DNA of 64,000 bases from Brevibacillus sp. DP1.3A (lineage in GTDB: Bacteria; Bacillota; Bacilli; Brevibacillales; Brevibacillaceae): NCBI RefSeq assembly GCF_013284245.2, contig NZ_CP085876.1:4013001-4077000 (forward strand), in the 5' to 3' direction. Both the position numbers and the translations under genes were made by a program. This document shows positions 44,714-53,408 of this stretch, piece by piece (the first letter of the stretch is position 1; every line of letters begins with the position of its first letter). A model generated the notes under the pieces. The model was not told where the DNA came from. It saw only the letters and a program-made list of their open reading frames with translations, and did no database searches.

Positions 44714-45442
44714 TTAATTTAGTTTGAGAAGCTTCGGTTCACCATCGACCATTTCATAGGGAAACGATTTCGCGGGCACGAACATGGAATTGCGCGCCAG
44801 CACGTATCTCGGGTCTGTTTTTGCCGGCACGGTTACTTTTGTATCCCGAAGCAATTGCGCGATATCCGTAGCATAATCAATCCCGACTTGTCCTTCAGCA
44901 TTCATGACCAGTGGCAATAAGTAAGTCCCCATCGTGGACGGCACCTGCCATGCATTTAACCCGAGCCGCTCATGATCGATGGAATAGTATCCATTCCCCA
45001 GATCAGCGAGTACAGGCAGCTTTTCGAAATGTCCCTTGTAACGGTCTACTTCGCTCTGTACATCCGCTACTGTACTGACAGCGGTCAAATGAATGAGCTT
45101 CACTGTCGGCTTTGTATCCACGTCAATCAGCACGTACTTGTATACGCCGCCTTTTTCAAATGCGTTCCCAGGTACATCCGGCATGTATTTAGGGATCATC
45201 TTGCGGAAATCAATCTCGTATTTTTCAAAAATAGGAGTATCGAGGGGTTTCGTTACGATTGGCAACACTGCTGTGTCTTTTTGGAATTGCTCAATCGCTT
45301 TTTGTGTTGCTTCTACAAAAAAGGTACTAGGAATTTGATTCTCTGCTCTGCGCTCATCCGGATACAAGCATCCAGATAAAAGGGAAGACAGAATCGTCAA
45401 GCTGATCACAAGCTTGAACGATTTTCGCCACGATTGCCACAT
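44714..45442 (-). CDS. yphF: YphF-like lipoprotein
   Basis: 242 residues from the ATG 45442. The signal peptide ends with the lipobox LLSGC, so the mature protein starts at cysteine 25 and is attached to the outer face of the membrane. The upstream neighbour order (spoIVA, this gene, later yphE) matches yphF of B. subtilis. The frame stays open 13 codons further upstream into the ferredoxin gene. Function unknown. Confidence 0.75.
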   Translation of the reverse strand: MWQSWRKSFKLVISLTILSSLLSGCLYPDERRAENQIPSTFFVEATQKAIEQFQKDTAVLPIVTKPLDTPIFEKYEIDFRKMIPKYMPDVPGNAFEKGGVYKYVLIDVDTKPTVKLIHLTAVSTVADVQSEVDRYKGHFEKLPVLADLGNGYYSIDHERLGLNAWQVPSTMGTYLLPLVMNAEGQVGIDYATDIAQLLRDTKVTVPAKTDPRYVLARNSMFVPAKSFPYEMVDGEPKLLKLN

Positions 45443-45458
45443 CTTATGTATACACCTC

Positions 45459-45806
45459 TTACATTCCATCTTCATTTTCATTGCGTTGTCGCTCGAGTAC
45501 AGCCGCTACCACTGATTTCAGCTTGCTTTCTGGAATCCTGACCGTACAATCCTTTTCCGTCGTTTTTGCCTGACAGGCCAAACGAATCCCATTCGCCAGA
45601 TCCTTTTCAGGCAGCTTGCGCTTTTCCAGTGCCGTTGGCGGGCATAGCAGGCCATTCTCAACGATCACGCGGCACATCAGGCAAGATGCGTGTCCACCGC
45701 ATCTCTGCGGGATTACGACGCGAGCTGAAGAAGCTACACTGACCAAGGTTTGCCCTGTCCGCGCCTTCACACTCTTCTTGCTCGGGAGAAAGGTTACTTT
45801 CCCCAT
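45459..45806 (-). CDS. 2Fe-2S ferredoxin-fold protein, first of two
   Basis: 115 residues. Cluster ligands are CGGHASCLMC (C-x5-C-x2-C) and a distal cysteine in RLACQAK, the plant-type arrangement with one extra residue in the first spacing. The N-terminus VTFLPSKKSVKARTGQTLV is the beta-grasp start. Ends in a charged tail. Electron partner unknown. 16 nt after the next ferredoxin gene. Confidence 0.85.
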   Translation of the reverse strand: MGKVTFLPSKKSVKARTGQTLVSVASSARVVIPQRCGGHASCLMCRVIVENGLLCPPTALEKRKLPEKDLANGIRLACQAKTTEKDCTVRIPESKLKSVVAAVLERQRNENEDGM

Positions 45807-45822
45807 ATTGTCACTTCCTTTG

Positions 45823-46119
45823 CTAGTACGGCCGATGAGCTACCTTGACTGTTCCTGATGAAACAATCTTCGTCTGGCAGCCCAATCTGTAGCCTTCTGC
45901 GCGTTCAGCCTTGCGCAATCGCAGTTTTTCTTCTGGTGTCACTTCGTTTAAATGCTCTGCCCCTTCCACAACATGTGTACGACATTGTGCACATACCCCT
46001 CTTTGGCATGCATGGCCCCACACAATGTTGTTCTTTTTTGCAAGAGCAACAATGGATTGATTCAACTCGATCGAGACTTCATGACTGCCTGCACGAGTAA
46101 GTAGTGTGATCGTTGACAT
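45823..46119 (-). CDS. 2Fe-2S ferredoxin, second of two
   Basis: 98 residues with the canonical plant-type motif ACQRGVCAQC (C-x4-C-x2-C) and the fourth ligand in LGCQTK. No signal peptide. It lies 12 nt after yphE and before the other ferredoxin, forming yphE-fdx-fdx-yphF-like. B. subtilis has no ferredoxin genes here. Confidence 0.9.
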   Translation of the reverse strand: MSTITLLTRAGSHEVSIELNQSIVALAKKNNIVWGHACQRGVCAQCRTHVVEGAEHLNEVTPEEKLRLRKAERAEGYRLGCQTKIVSSGTVKVAHRPY

Positions 46120-46131
46120 CGATAAACCTCC

Positions 46132-46320
46132 CTAGACAAAAATCACAATCAAAATCATGATAAGCACGACGAGTAATAGTAAGAATGCGACGGTCTTCAC
46201 AAGGAACCGCAAAAACCCATTGGTTATTTTTCTGGCAAAGATCATAACTAAATTGCAGACGAACATGAGCCCAATGGCGATTAAGGAAATGTTCATCTTT
46301 GTCATAGGATCAATATACAT
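46132..46320 (-). CDS. yphE: YphE-like small membrane protein (DUF2768)
   Basis: 62 residues from the ATG 46320: two membrane helices (about 10-28 and 36-60) linked by a basic turn ARKITNGF. An extended -10 box TGGTATAAT lies about 35 nt upstream, so the longer frame starting at 46494 is unlikely to be translated. Position matches yphE. Function unknown. Confidence 0.72.
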   Translation of the reverse strand: MYIDPMTKMNISLIAIGLMFVCNLVMIFARKITNGFLRFLVKTVAFLLLLVVLIMILIVIFV

Positions 46321-46454
46321 CGGGACTGCAGCATCCTTTGCATTTTTTGCTTTATTATACCATAAATCCCCCTCTTCGTCTGACGCTTGCGAACCTAAAA
46401 CTAGACATTCGCATAGACTATCGTGATGAATTCGCCCATTGGAGGGATGAAACG

Positions 46455-46943
46455 TTGAGTAATAAAGTAAATAATCGAAAATGGCGGAATCCATACGCGC
46501 CTATACCCAGCAAAAAATTAAGCGACCAAGTCGAAAATGTCTCCCTTTCCATTTCACCAAAAAAAATCCTGCCCACAGTTGATTTGCGCACCTCTGTTAC
46601 AAAAATGCGCCATAACATCAAAGGGATCGGCAGCACGATTCGGCAGGTAGAAGACACGATGGATTCGTTGTATGGGGCGATGGAGATGATGGAGAACCTC
46701 GGAAAACGCACGCCTGAGCCTGAGGTCGTTGCCGAAAAGCCTGCTGCTGCTACAGGCAAACGCAAAGCTGCTCCAGAACCACAAAAAGCAGCAGAAGCAG
46801 CACCACAGGAATCAGGCGGCTTAGGCAACCTTTTGGCCAATATAGATATCGGGCAATTACTGGGTCTCCTGCAATCCCCTTTGGTCCAGAACCTGATTAC
46901 ACAGGTAAGCAGCACCTCCAAGGAACGAAAAAAAGAGGGATAA
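46455..46943 (+). CDS. Unrecognised plus-strand protein, possibly spore-related
   Basis: 162 residues from a TTG start at 46455 with GGAGGG 9 nt upstream. The middle has a helical stretch (TKMRHNIKGIGSTIRQVEDT), then an Ala/Pro/Lys-rich linker, and a C-terminal motif GGLGNLLANIDIGQLLGLLQ, hydrophobic and amphipathic. No signal peptide. Diverges from yphE; ends in a terminator. I cannot name a family. Confidence 0.72.
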   Translation: MSNKVNNRKWRNPYAPIPSKKLSDQVENVSLSISPKKILPTVDLRTSVTKMRHNIKGIGSTIRQVEDTMDSLYGAMEMMENLGKRTPEPEVVAEKPAAATGKRKAAPEPQKAAEAAPQESGGLGNLLANIDIGQLLGLLQSPLVQNLITQVSSTSKERKKEG

Positions 46944-46959
46944 GATCCCTCTTTTTTTC
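46932..46959 (+). terminator. Terminator of the plus-strand gene at 46455
   Basis: AGAGGGAT-AAG-ATCCCTCT followed by T-run; the TAA stop is in the loop region. Confidence 0.85.
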
Positions 46960-47063
46960 TTGCAATCTGTAGGTCAGCCATGTCCCTGTAGAGCCATGAT
47001 TGTTCCTAGTCTTACTGTATGACGGTTTTTGTTGCAGGTAACGGGCATAATCGCCCATTTCTC

Positions 47064-47330
47064 TTATTTGAGCAGCTTGGTCAAGGTGGACATGTCACCC
47101 AGATTGATTTCCTGATTGCGAAACATTTCAATGACCTTATCTTCCTTTTCAGGAGTTAATTGCTTGCCACTAAGCGTAGCGAGCGTGCGAATGATTTGAC
47201 GCAGCTTGGTCTCGTCTTCAAAGTCACTGCGCTTGACTTGACCGGCTAGTGAGCGAAGCTTTTCTTCATCGACATTTTCCGTTGCTTTCCCTTGCAAGCG
47301 CTCAAAAAGTCGTTTCGACATATTATTCAT
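47064..47330 (-). CDS. SpoVIF-like sporulation protein
   Basis: 88 residues, all helical, with LRSLAGQVKRSDFEDETKLRQ and a C-terminal LTPEKEDKVIEMF segment; length and pattern resemble SpoVIF (YjcC), which supports late coat assembly in B. subtilis. It lies directly upstream of nothing but a spacer, after gpsA on the same strand. Assignment from memory of a short family. Confidence 0.7.
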   Translation of the reverse strand: MNNMSKRLFERLQGKATENVDEEKLRSLAGQVKRSDFEDETKLRQIIRTLATLSGKQLTPEKEDKVIEMFRNQEINLGDMSTLTKLLK

Positions 47331-47408
47331 TTAGTATCTCCTCCTGCACATGGGCTTTCACCCTATCGTATGTGCAGAAGCCTAAATCGGTGATACTTCA
47401 TTCATGAC

Positions 47409-48437
47409 TTATTCCGCTTCGGGATTGAGGTACGCCATTTCAAAGGTTTTTCCACGCCCCATCAGTTCTTCCACGCCTTGACGAGCTTCTTTTCCTTCAA
47501 ACAGCATACCATACAGAACAGAAGTGATTGGCATTTCCACTTGCTCACGTTGCGATAAGGAAAAGGCTGCATTTGTCGTGCGAACGCCTTCGACGACCAT
47601 ACCCATCTGTGCCAGTACGTCATCGAGTTTTTTTCCTTGTCCGAGCAAATAGCCTGCACGCCAGTTTCGGCTGTGTTTACTCGTACATGTGGCAATCAAA
47701 TCGCCAACACCAGCCAGACCAGAAAACGTAAGTGGCTTCGCACCGAGCTTAATACCCAGACGGCTAATTTCCGCCAAGCCACGGGTCAACAGTGCTGCCT
47801 TAGCGTTGTCTCCATATCCTAAGCCATCAGACATCCCTGCACCAAGTGCAATGATGTTCTTCAACGCTCCGGCGATCTCAGCGCCAATCAAATCTGGGTT
47901 TGTATACACACGAAAATTCGTATTCATCAGCAAATCCTGAGATCGCAGCATGCTTTCTTCCGATTCAGACGCCATCACAATTGTCGTTGGTTGCCGTTTG
48001 ACTACCTCCTCGGCATGGCTCGGTCCTGACAGCACAGCCAATCTGGACGCAATCTCGCCTGGCACCTCTTCCGCAATGACTTCTGACATTCGCTTCAGAC
48101 TTTCCAGTTCAAAGCCTTTTGTCGCATGAATCAAAAGTACATCCGGTTCTAAGTACGGCGCCACTTGCTGACAAATTTGGCGCATGGCATGGGAAGGAAC
48201 AACGAGAAGAACAATACGTTTGCCAATTACCGCCTCTTGAATGTTGGTTGTCGCCACAATGTTTGCTGAAAGCGTTTCTCCCGGCAGGTACTTTTCATTC
48301 ACATGTTTGCTGTTTATTTCTTCTGCCAGCTTGGTATCCCGTACCCAAAGCGTAACCTGATGCCCGTTGTCCGCCAAGACTGTAGCAAGTGCCGTTCCCC
48401 AGCTTCCGGCCCCAATCACCGTAACATTTTGAATCAA
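47409..48437 (-). CDS. gpsA: Glycerol-3-phosphate dehydrogenase [NAD(P)+]
   Basis: Makes glycerol 3-phosphate for phospholipids. 342 residues from a TTG start at 48437, preceded by GGAGGGGG at 5 nt; an ATG eight codons earlier lacks a ribosome site. Motifs: TVIGAGSWGTALATVLADNG and GLAGVGDLIATCTSKHSRN. Followed upstream by plsY, the next user of its product. Confidence 0.95.
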   Translation of the reverse strand: MIQNVTVIGAGSWGTALATVLADNGHQVTLWVRDTKLAEEINSKHVNEKYLPGETLSANIVATTNIQEAVIGKRIVLLVVPSHAMRQICQQVAPYLEPDVLLIHATKGFELESLKRMSEVIAEEVPGEIASRLAVLSGPSHAEEVVKRQPTTIVMASESEESMLRSQDLLMNTNFRVYTNPDLIGAEIAGALKNIIALGAGMSDGLGYGDNAKAALLTRGLAEISRLGIKLGAKPLTFSGLAGVGDLIATCTSKHSRNWRAGYLLGQGKKLDDVLAQMGMVVEGVRTTNAAFSLSQREQVEMPITSVLYGMLFEGKEARQGVEELMGRGKTFEMAYLNPEAE

Positions 48438-48474
48438 TACGTCCCCCTCCACTTTTCTCATGTCCGTTCGTACA

Positions 48475-49077
48475 TTATCCCAGCTTCCGGTTGGACTTAT
48501 CTCCTAGTCTCCGTTCGTTTCCTGAAAGAAGATTGCGGATATTATTATAATGACGAATGTAAGCAAAGATTGCGATCGCCAAGCTCGCCCAAATAAAGGA
48601 AACTGGTTTGTCCAACAAGTACAGGGTAAATGGAATAACCGTTACGATAACCAATGATCCTAATGAAACAAAGCGAGTGATTGCAATGACTAAGACAGCC
48701 AACACGGCAGCGATCAAAAATGCCAAGGGAGAATAACCTAACACGACACCTAGAGTGGTCGCAATGCCTTTCCCTCCGCGGAATCCAAAAAAGATCGGCC
48801 AATTGTGACCAGCGATAACAAACAAGCCTGCCACTGCATACGCTGCCGGGTCCCCTGTCATCAGGTGAGTCAGTCCCATCGCAGCTATTCCTTTTACTGC
48901 ATCAAGAAGGAGAACGGCAATGCCGGGGCCTTTTCCTAACACCCGGAGGGTATTAGTTGCACCGGCATTTCCGCTGCCATGAGAACGTATGTCAATTCCT
49001 GCGACTTTTTTGGCGATAAGATAGCTAAAGCTAATAGAACCGATTAAATAGCTAAGCACCCAGGATAATAACACCAT
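48475..49077 (-). CDS. plsY: Glycerol-3-phosphate acyltransferase PlsY
   Basis: Acylates glycerol 3-phosphate from acyl-phosphate in the membrane. 200 residues with five hydrophobic segments; SYLIGSISFSYLIAK, SHGSGNAGATNTLRV and FRGGKGIATTLGV are the family motifs. Sits between der and gpsA. Confidence 0.96.
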   Translation of the reverse strand: MVLLSWVLSYLIGSISFSYLIAKKVAGIDIRSHGSGNAGATNTLRVLGKGPGIAVLLLDAVKGIAAMGLTHLMTGDPAAYAVAGLFVIAGHNWPIFFGFRGGKGIATTLGVVLGYSPLAFLIAAVLAVLVIAITRFVSLGSLVIVTVIPFTLYLLDKPVSFIWASLAIAIFAYIRHYNNIRNLLSGNERRLGDKSNRKLG

Positions 49078-49092
49078 GGCGTTTTTCTCTCC

Positions 49093-50406
49093 CTACGTTT
49101 TTTTCCGCGTCCAGATTCGTACTGGCGTGCCTTCAAACACAAATGCTTCGCGGATTTTGTTCTCTATGTAACGTTCATAGGAGAAGTGCATCAGTTCTGG
49201 ATCGTTAACAAACAGAATGAACGTCGGTGGTTTCACCGTCGCTTGAGTCGTATAGTTGATTTTCAAGCGCTTTCCACGATCAGACGGTGGTGGGGTACGA
49301 ATTGTCGCATCCGTTACCAAATCATTAAGGACAGAGGTAGGAACTCGCATCGCATGTGCTTGAGAAACCTCATTGACCTTTGGAAGAATCGTGTGAACAC
49401 GTTGTTTTGATTTCGCAGAAACATACATGATCGGTGCGTAATGCAGATATTTGAACTCTTCGCGGATCAACTCAGTGAAGCGTTGCATCGTTTTGTCATC
49501 TTTTTCGACAGCATCCCATTTGTTGACGATAATGATTACACCACGACCAGCCTCATGTGCATAACCTGCGATCTTTTTGTCCTGCTCGATTATGCCCTCT
49601 TCACCGTCAATGACAACAAGAACAACATCCGAATCTTCAATGGAACGCATCGCGCGCATTACACTATATTTTTCCGTTGTTTCATACACCTTACCGCGCT
49701 TGCGCATACCGGCCGTATCCACGAGAATGTAGCTTTGTCCATCGCGTTCAAACGGCGTATCGATCGCATCACGGGTTGTTCCGGCAACATCACTCACAAT
49801 GACTCGCTCTTCACCGAGAAGCGCATTCGTCAAGGAAGACTTCCCGACGTTTGGACGACCGATGATGGATACACGAATGACATCGTCTCTTTTCTCTTCG
49901 TCATCCTCAGCAGGGAAATGCTGAACCACGTCTTCCAGCATATCGCCCAAGCCAAGACCATGGCTACCTGAGACAGGGAATGGCTCGCCCAAGCCCAAGG
50001 AATAAAAGTCGTAAATATCCGCACGCATTTCCGGATTATCCGCTTTGTTCACCGCGAGTACGACAGGTTTTCCTGTCCGATTCAGCATCCGTGACAGTTC
50101 AACGTCCGCATCTGTCACACCTGTGCGGCTATCTGCAATCATAATGATGACATCTGCTTCATCAATCGCGAGCTCTGCCTGATAACGCATCTGTGTAAGA
50201 ATCTCGTCGGTCTCACCAAACTCAATCCCACCGGTATCAATCACATGGAAAGTATGAGTTAGCCATTCACCTTTCCCGTACAGGCGGTCACGGGTTACTC
50301 CCGGCATATCCTCCACGATCGCGACTCGTTGGCCAATCAATCTGTTAAAAATCGTGGACTTCCCCACGTTGGGTCTCCCCACAATGGCTACCACTGGTAA
50401 TCCCAT
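49093..50406 (-). CDS. der: Ribosome assembly GTPase Der
   Basis: Double-GTPase needed for 50S maturation. 437 residues from the ATG 50406, with two G domains (GRPNVGKST at residue 9 and GRPNVGKSS near residue 182) and a C-terminal KH-like domain. The ribosome site is weak (AGAGAGAGTG). Confidence 0.97.
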   Translation of the reverse strand: MGLPVVAIVGRPNVGKSTIFNRLIGQRVAIVEDMPGVTRDRLYGKGEWLTHTFHVIDTGGIEFGETDEILTQMRYQAELAIDEADVIIMIADSRTGVTDADVELSRMLNRTGKPVVLAVNKADNPEMRADIYDFYSLGLGEPFPVSGSHGLGLGDMLEDVVQHFPAEDDEEKRDDVIRVSIIGRPNVGKSSLTNALLGEERVIVSDVAGTTRDAIDTPFERDGQSYILVDTAGMRKRGKVYETTEKYSVMRAMRSIEDSDVVLVVIDGEEGIIEQDKKIAGYAHEAGRGVIIIVNKWDAVEKDDKTMQRFTELIREEFKYLHYAPIMYVSAKSKQRVHTILPKVNEVSQAHAMRVPTSVLNDLVTDATIRTPPPSDRGKRLKINYTTQATVKPPTFILFVNDPELMHFSYERYIENKIREAFVFEGTPVRIWTRKKT

Positions 50407-50460
50407 AATTAACAACACTCTCTCTCATTTTACGTTTTGACTAGCTAATCATACCATACA

Positions 50461-50643
50461 CTACTTATGCCGAACAATGATAAGGGTATCGTCGCTCACT
50501 TCATGCACCATCGCGTCCAGTATCTTTTCCAAAGTGAAAGCTGTTTGCTGCATCTTCTCTGTAGTAGACTCGATAAAAATCGGCACCCCACCCGCAATCC
50601 TATCTTTGTTTGTCGTAATCACCGCCAAGATTAATCCTGTCAT
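50461..50643 (-). CDS. Small capping-type partner of the YIEGIA protein
   Basis: 60 residues: MTGLILAVITTNKDRIAGGV then a short helical end. It follows the YIEGIA gene by 3 nt. The pairing of a small soluble protein with a YIEGIA-family gene is a recurring annotation in Bacillales spore formers. Role not established. Confidence 0.75.
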   Translation of the reverse strand: MTGLILAVITTNKDRIAGGVPIFIESTTEKMQQTAFTLEKILDAMVHEVSDDTLIIVRHK

Positions 50644-50646
50644 GAC

Positions 50647-51552
50647 CTACAGCTCCTTTTTCACGATTCTAGTCTTCGTTGGCATTCGGAAGACGCTTTC
50701 GAGAATCGGGACAGCACGAATGACGGACGTTGCGCGTTCCACATCTTTTTCTTGCGGCAATAAAAATACACCCAGTCTCCCTGACTGTATATCACGTTTT
50801 ACCAGCGGTGTTAGCGATGGCTCTCCCGTATCTGTATATACACCGAGCTGCGTCGCCACATCGTGCAGAATCGCTTGCCGCTGTCCTGGGTGGGCAATCG
50901 TGACCTTGGCATTGGCATCCCTCGGTGTCAAAATAAAACCCACACCTTGCTCACGTATAATCTCTTGGGCATCTGCCAGACCGATGTTCATGATGTAAAT
51001 GTCGTTGACATACAAGTCTCTTCCTTCCATTCTCACTTCGCCCGGCTCGATCTCTGCAATCAGCGACAGTGTTTTTCCAGAACGCAGCTTGCGAGAGATT
51101 ATCAAGGCAATTACACCTGCAATGACACCCCCCCACCAATGAAAAAGGATGGTAGCCGTCGTTGTCACCAAAGACGTAAACATGACCATGTAATTGCGTC
51201 CTTCAAACACCATTGCGATTCCTTCGATATAGGGACCACCACGGGGCACCAGCTCCTGCTTATCGATCGCCGTGAGCGTAGTGCGTTCCATGTTCCTGAC
51301 ATCGCGGAATTGCTGAGCAGCCACCGTCAAAAATGTGACTGCCGTGTAGTTCTCCTTGAGCAGGGCGGGAATCGCTATCGCTCCGAGCGCGGATGCGATC
51401 ACCCCAAGTGAAACGTGAATAATTTTTCCGTGGGGATAGGTTGGATATTGTCGATAATCTGTTCGCAAAAGATGAATCCGGCACATAATCCCGAATAGGA
51501 AGCCCAGAACTAAAGGAAAAACATATTCATAAGCTAGCAATTCCTTGAACAC
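50647..51552 (-). CDS. YIEGIA-family membrane protein (YphB/SeaA-like)
   Basis: About 301 residues from a GTG at 51552, 7 nt after the yphA stop; the start is inferred. Membrane segments at about 7-22, 45-60 and two in the middle. The family name motif PYIEGIAMVFEGRNY is present, followed by a soluble domain. In B. subtilis the homologous position is yphB (seaA), linked to spore envelope/germination. Probably sporulation-specific. Confidence 0.82.
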   Translation of the reverse strand: MFKELLAYEYVFPLVLGFLFGIMCRIHLLRTDYRQYPTYPHGKIIHVSLGVIASALGAIAIPALLKENYTAVTFLTVAAQQFRDVRNMERTTLTAIDKQELVPRGGPYIEGIAMVFEGRNYMVMFTSLVTTTATILFHWWGGVIAGVIALIISRKLRSGKTLSLIAEIEPGEVRMEGRDLYVNDIYIMNIGLADAQEIIREQGVGFILTPRDANAKVTIAHPGQRQAILHDVATQLGVYTDTGEPSLTPLVKRDIQSGRLGVFLLPQEKDVERATSVIRAVPILESVFRMPTKTRIVKKEL

Positions 51553-51559
51553 CCTAGCG

Positions 51560-52195
51560 TCACCTGCCCGTATCGGAATGGGAAGACTCTGTTTCTGTTC
51601 TACCAAGGATACGACGAATCGCAGACCAGACTATGCTGACGAGAGCCCATAGTGATATGCCACTCCACAGCAGATCTTGCGCATACTCCGATCCCCAATG
51701 ACAGGAACCCGACAATTTCCAAAAATATAGCGAATGTATCGCATCTGCGAGTGGCATGGCGAGCGTGAGCTGAAACAGCTGTCCCAGATTCGTTCTGCTC
51801 ATCAAAAAAATCGTACTGACTCCAACAGCAGGTACAATGATCCTCTCATCCCAAAACAGCAAGATCGGATCGGTAAAAAACAGCCAGCGCAGCCAAAATA
51901 GCAAAAGGGCCGTTGCCAGCGCACTCAGCAAGTACAATCTGCGTATTTTGGACATGAGCTTGGTGTAAAGGACAATGCTTGCGATCAGTGGCAATATCGT
52001 TCCACTTAGACTAACTTGAATGGGGGCAAAATAGATTTCCCAGTTAACAAACGTACACATTAAAAACGCACTGATCACTGCGAGCACTCGTCTGCGTTCC
52101 ATCTTCATGTTTCGCAGCTGCAAGTCAAAGCTTCCCATCCAGACCAGACACAGCAAAGACCACTGGATGAGGATCGCAACGGTTCCCTCGTTCAT
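51560..52195 (-). CDS. yphA: YphA-like membrane protein
   Basis: 211 residues from the ATG 52195 (GAGGAG 6 nt upstream), with about six membrane segments. Its position between the YIEGIA gene and fni matches yphA. No catalytic motif seen. The stop is 7 nt before the YIEGIA start, so they are co-transcribed. Confidence 0.75.
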   Translation of the reverse strand: MNEGTVAILIQWSLLCLVWMGSFDLQLRNMKMERRRVLAVISAFLMCTFVNWEIYFAPIQVSLSGTILPLIASIVLYTKLMSKIRRLYLLSALATALLLFWLRWLFFTDPILLFWDERIIVPAVGVSTIFLMSRTNLGQLFQLTLAMPLADAIHSLYFWKLSGSCHWGSEYAQDLLWSGISLWALVSIVWSAIRRILGRTETESSHSDTGR

Positions 52196-52279
52196 GTTCA
52201 TCTCCTCAAAATGATGGTTGTCTCCCCAAAAGTATGCCTCAACCAAGGAAATTTCATGAATCGAATGCTCGTCCACTAA

Positions 52280-53332
52280 CTAACGTTGTGCCAGTCTCTC
52301 CAATTGCATGTGACGAAGCCTAGCTCTCTCCGCTGTTTCTCCCGTGATCATAACAGGAGTACAAACCGCGTCTGCCAGAACTTTCATTCCGAGTGCCGTC
52401 ATCGCCACTCGAATTTGATGATGCCATCTGTCGATGGTAGACAAGCATTCTTCCAGCGATTCGCGTTGAACCAGACGCAGCATTGCCCCCGCCATCCCGA
52501 CAGCGGACGCGCCTAAAGAAGCGACTTTGACTACATCGAGTCCATGACGAACACCGCCTGTTGCTATGTACGACATTCCCGGATGACCGACAGCATTCGC
52601 TTCCAGCAAGCTCTCCACCGTCGTGAATCCCCAATCCTCAAACATGGCATGAGGATGTTCATTTCGCATATTTTCGACTTGAGCAAAATTTGTTCCGCCT
52701 CTTCCACCCACATCGATTGTTCTGATCCCGATTTCTATGAGCTTCTCGATTGATTCTTTCGCCATGCCAAAACCGACTTCTTTGACAATAACCGGCACAT
52801 CCAGGCTCTCCCTAATCGCTTGAATCCGCTCGAGATAGCCGCGAAAATCACGATCTCCCTCAGGCATCAACAGTTCTTGCATAACATTCAGATGGATTTG
52901 CAGTCCGTTCGCTTCTATCATCTCCACTGCTGCTCTTGCCTGCTCCACTGTCGCCTCTGCCCCAACATTTGCAAACAAGATCCCCTGTGGATGTTCCCTT
53001 CTGACAATCCGATAGCTATCCGTAACATCTGGATCACGCAGAGCGGCCATTTGTGAGCCAACAGCCATAGCCAGATTGCGTTCCCTCGCAATGATCGCCA
53101 GTTTTTGATTGATCTGCGTAGTCCCACCAGCCCCACCCGTCATCGCATTAATCATAATCGGTGAGGAGAGTCGCAAGGATGCGATCTCTGTGTCCAGTGA
53201 GGTTTCAGCAAACGCTGTATTCGGCAAGCTATTCGGAACAAAGCTAACATCATCAAAGCTATTCGCACCGTCTTCCCCAGTGACAAGAGCATTTCGAATA
53301 TGGTCCAGTTTTCTAATCGAACGACGATCCAT
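52280..53332 (-). CDS. fni: Type 2 isopentenyl-diphosphate delta-isomerase
   Basis: FMN- and NADPH-dependent isomerisation of IPP to DMAPP. 350 residues; INAMTGGAGGTTQINQKLA, QIHLNVMQELLMPEGDR, GGRGGTNFAQVE and the phosphate loop IATGGVRHG are conserved. B. subtilis ypgA is the same gene. Supplies the prenyl units used by HepS/HepT. Confidence 0.96.
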   Translation of the reverse strand: MDRRSIRKLDHIRNALVTGEDGANSFDDVSFVPNSLPNTAFAETSLDTEIASLRLSSPIMINAMTGGAGGTTQINQKLAIIARERNLAMAVGSQMAALRDPDVTDSYRIVRREHPQGILFANVGAEATVEQARAAVEMIEANGLQIHLNVMQELLMPEGDRDFRGYLERIQAIRESLDVPVIVKEVGFGMAKESIEKLIEIGIRTIDVGGRGGTNFAQVENMRNEHPHAMFEDWGFTTVESLLEANAVGHPGMSYIATGGVRHGLDVVKVASLGASAVGMAGAMLRLVQRESLEECLSTIDRWHHQIRVAMTALGMKVLADAVCTPVMITGETAERARLRHMQLERLAQR

Positions 53333-53360
53333 TGTACCCCTCCTAGACTTTCACTCCCAG

Positions 53361-53389
53361 AAAAAAGGGATACGCCAGAGCGTATCCCC
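53361..53389 (-). terminator. Terminator after the S1-domain gene
   Basis: GGGATACGC/GCGTATCCC perfect 9-bp stem with TCTG loop and six T. Confidence 0.9.
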
Positions 53390-53408
53390 ATGAATCCTAC
53401 TTTTTATC

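Noticed and set aside
46418..46981. A 187-residue minus-strand frame opposite the plus-strand gene at 46455
   Set aside because: It is the antisense shadow of the gene with a good ribosome site and terminator; its composition is low-complexity and it lacks its own ribosome site.
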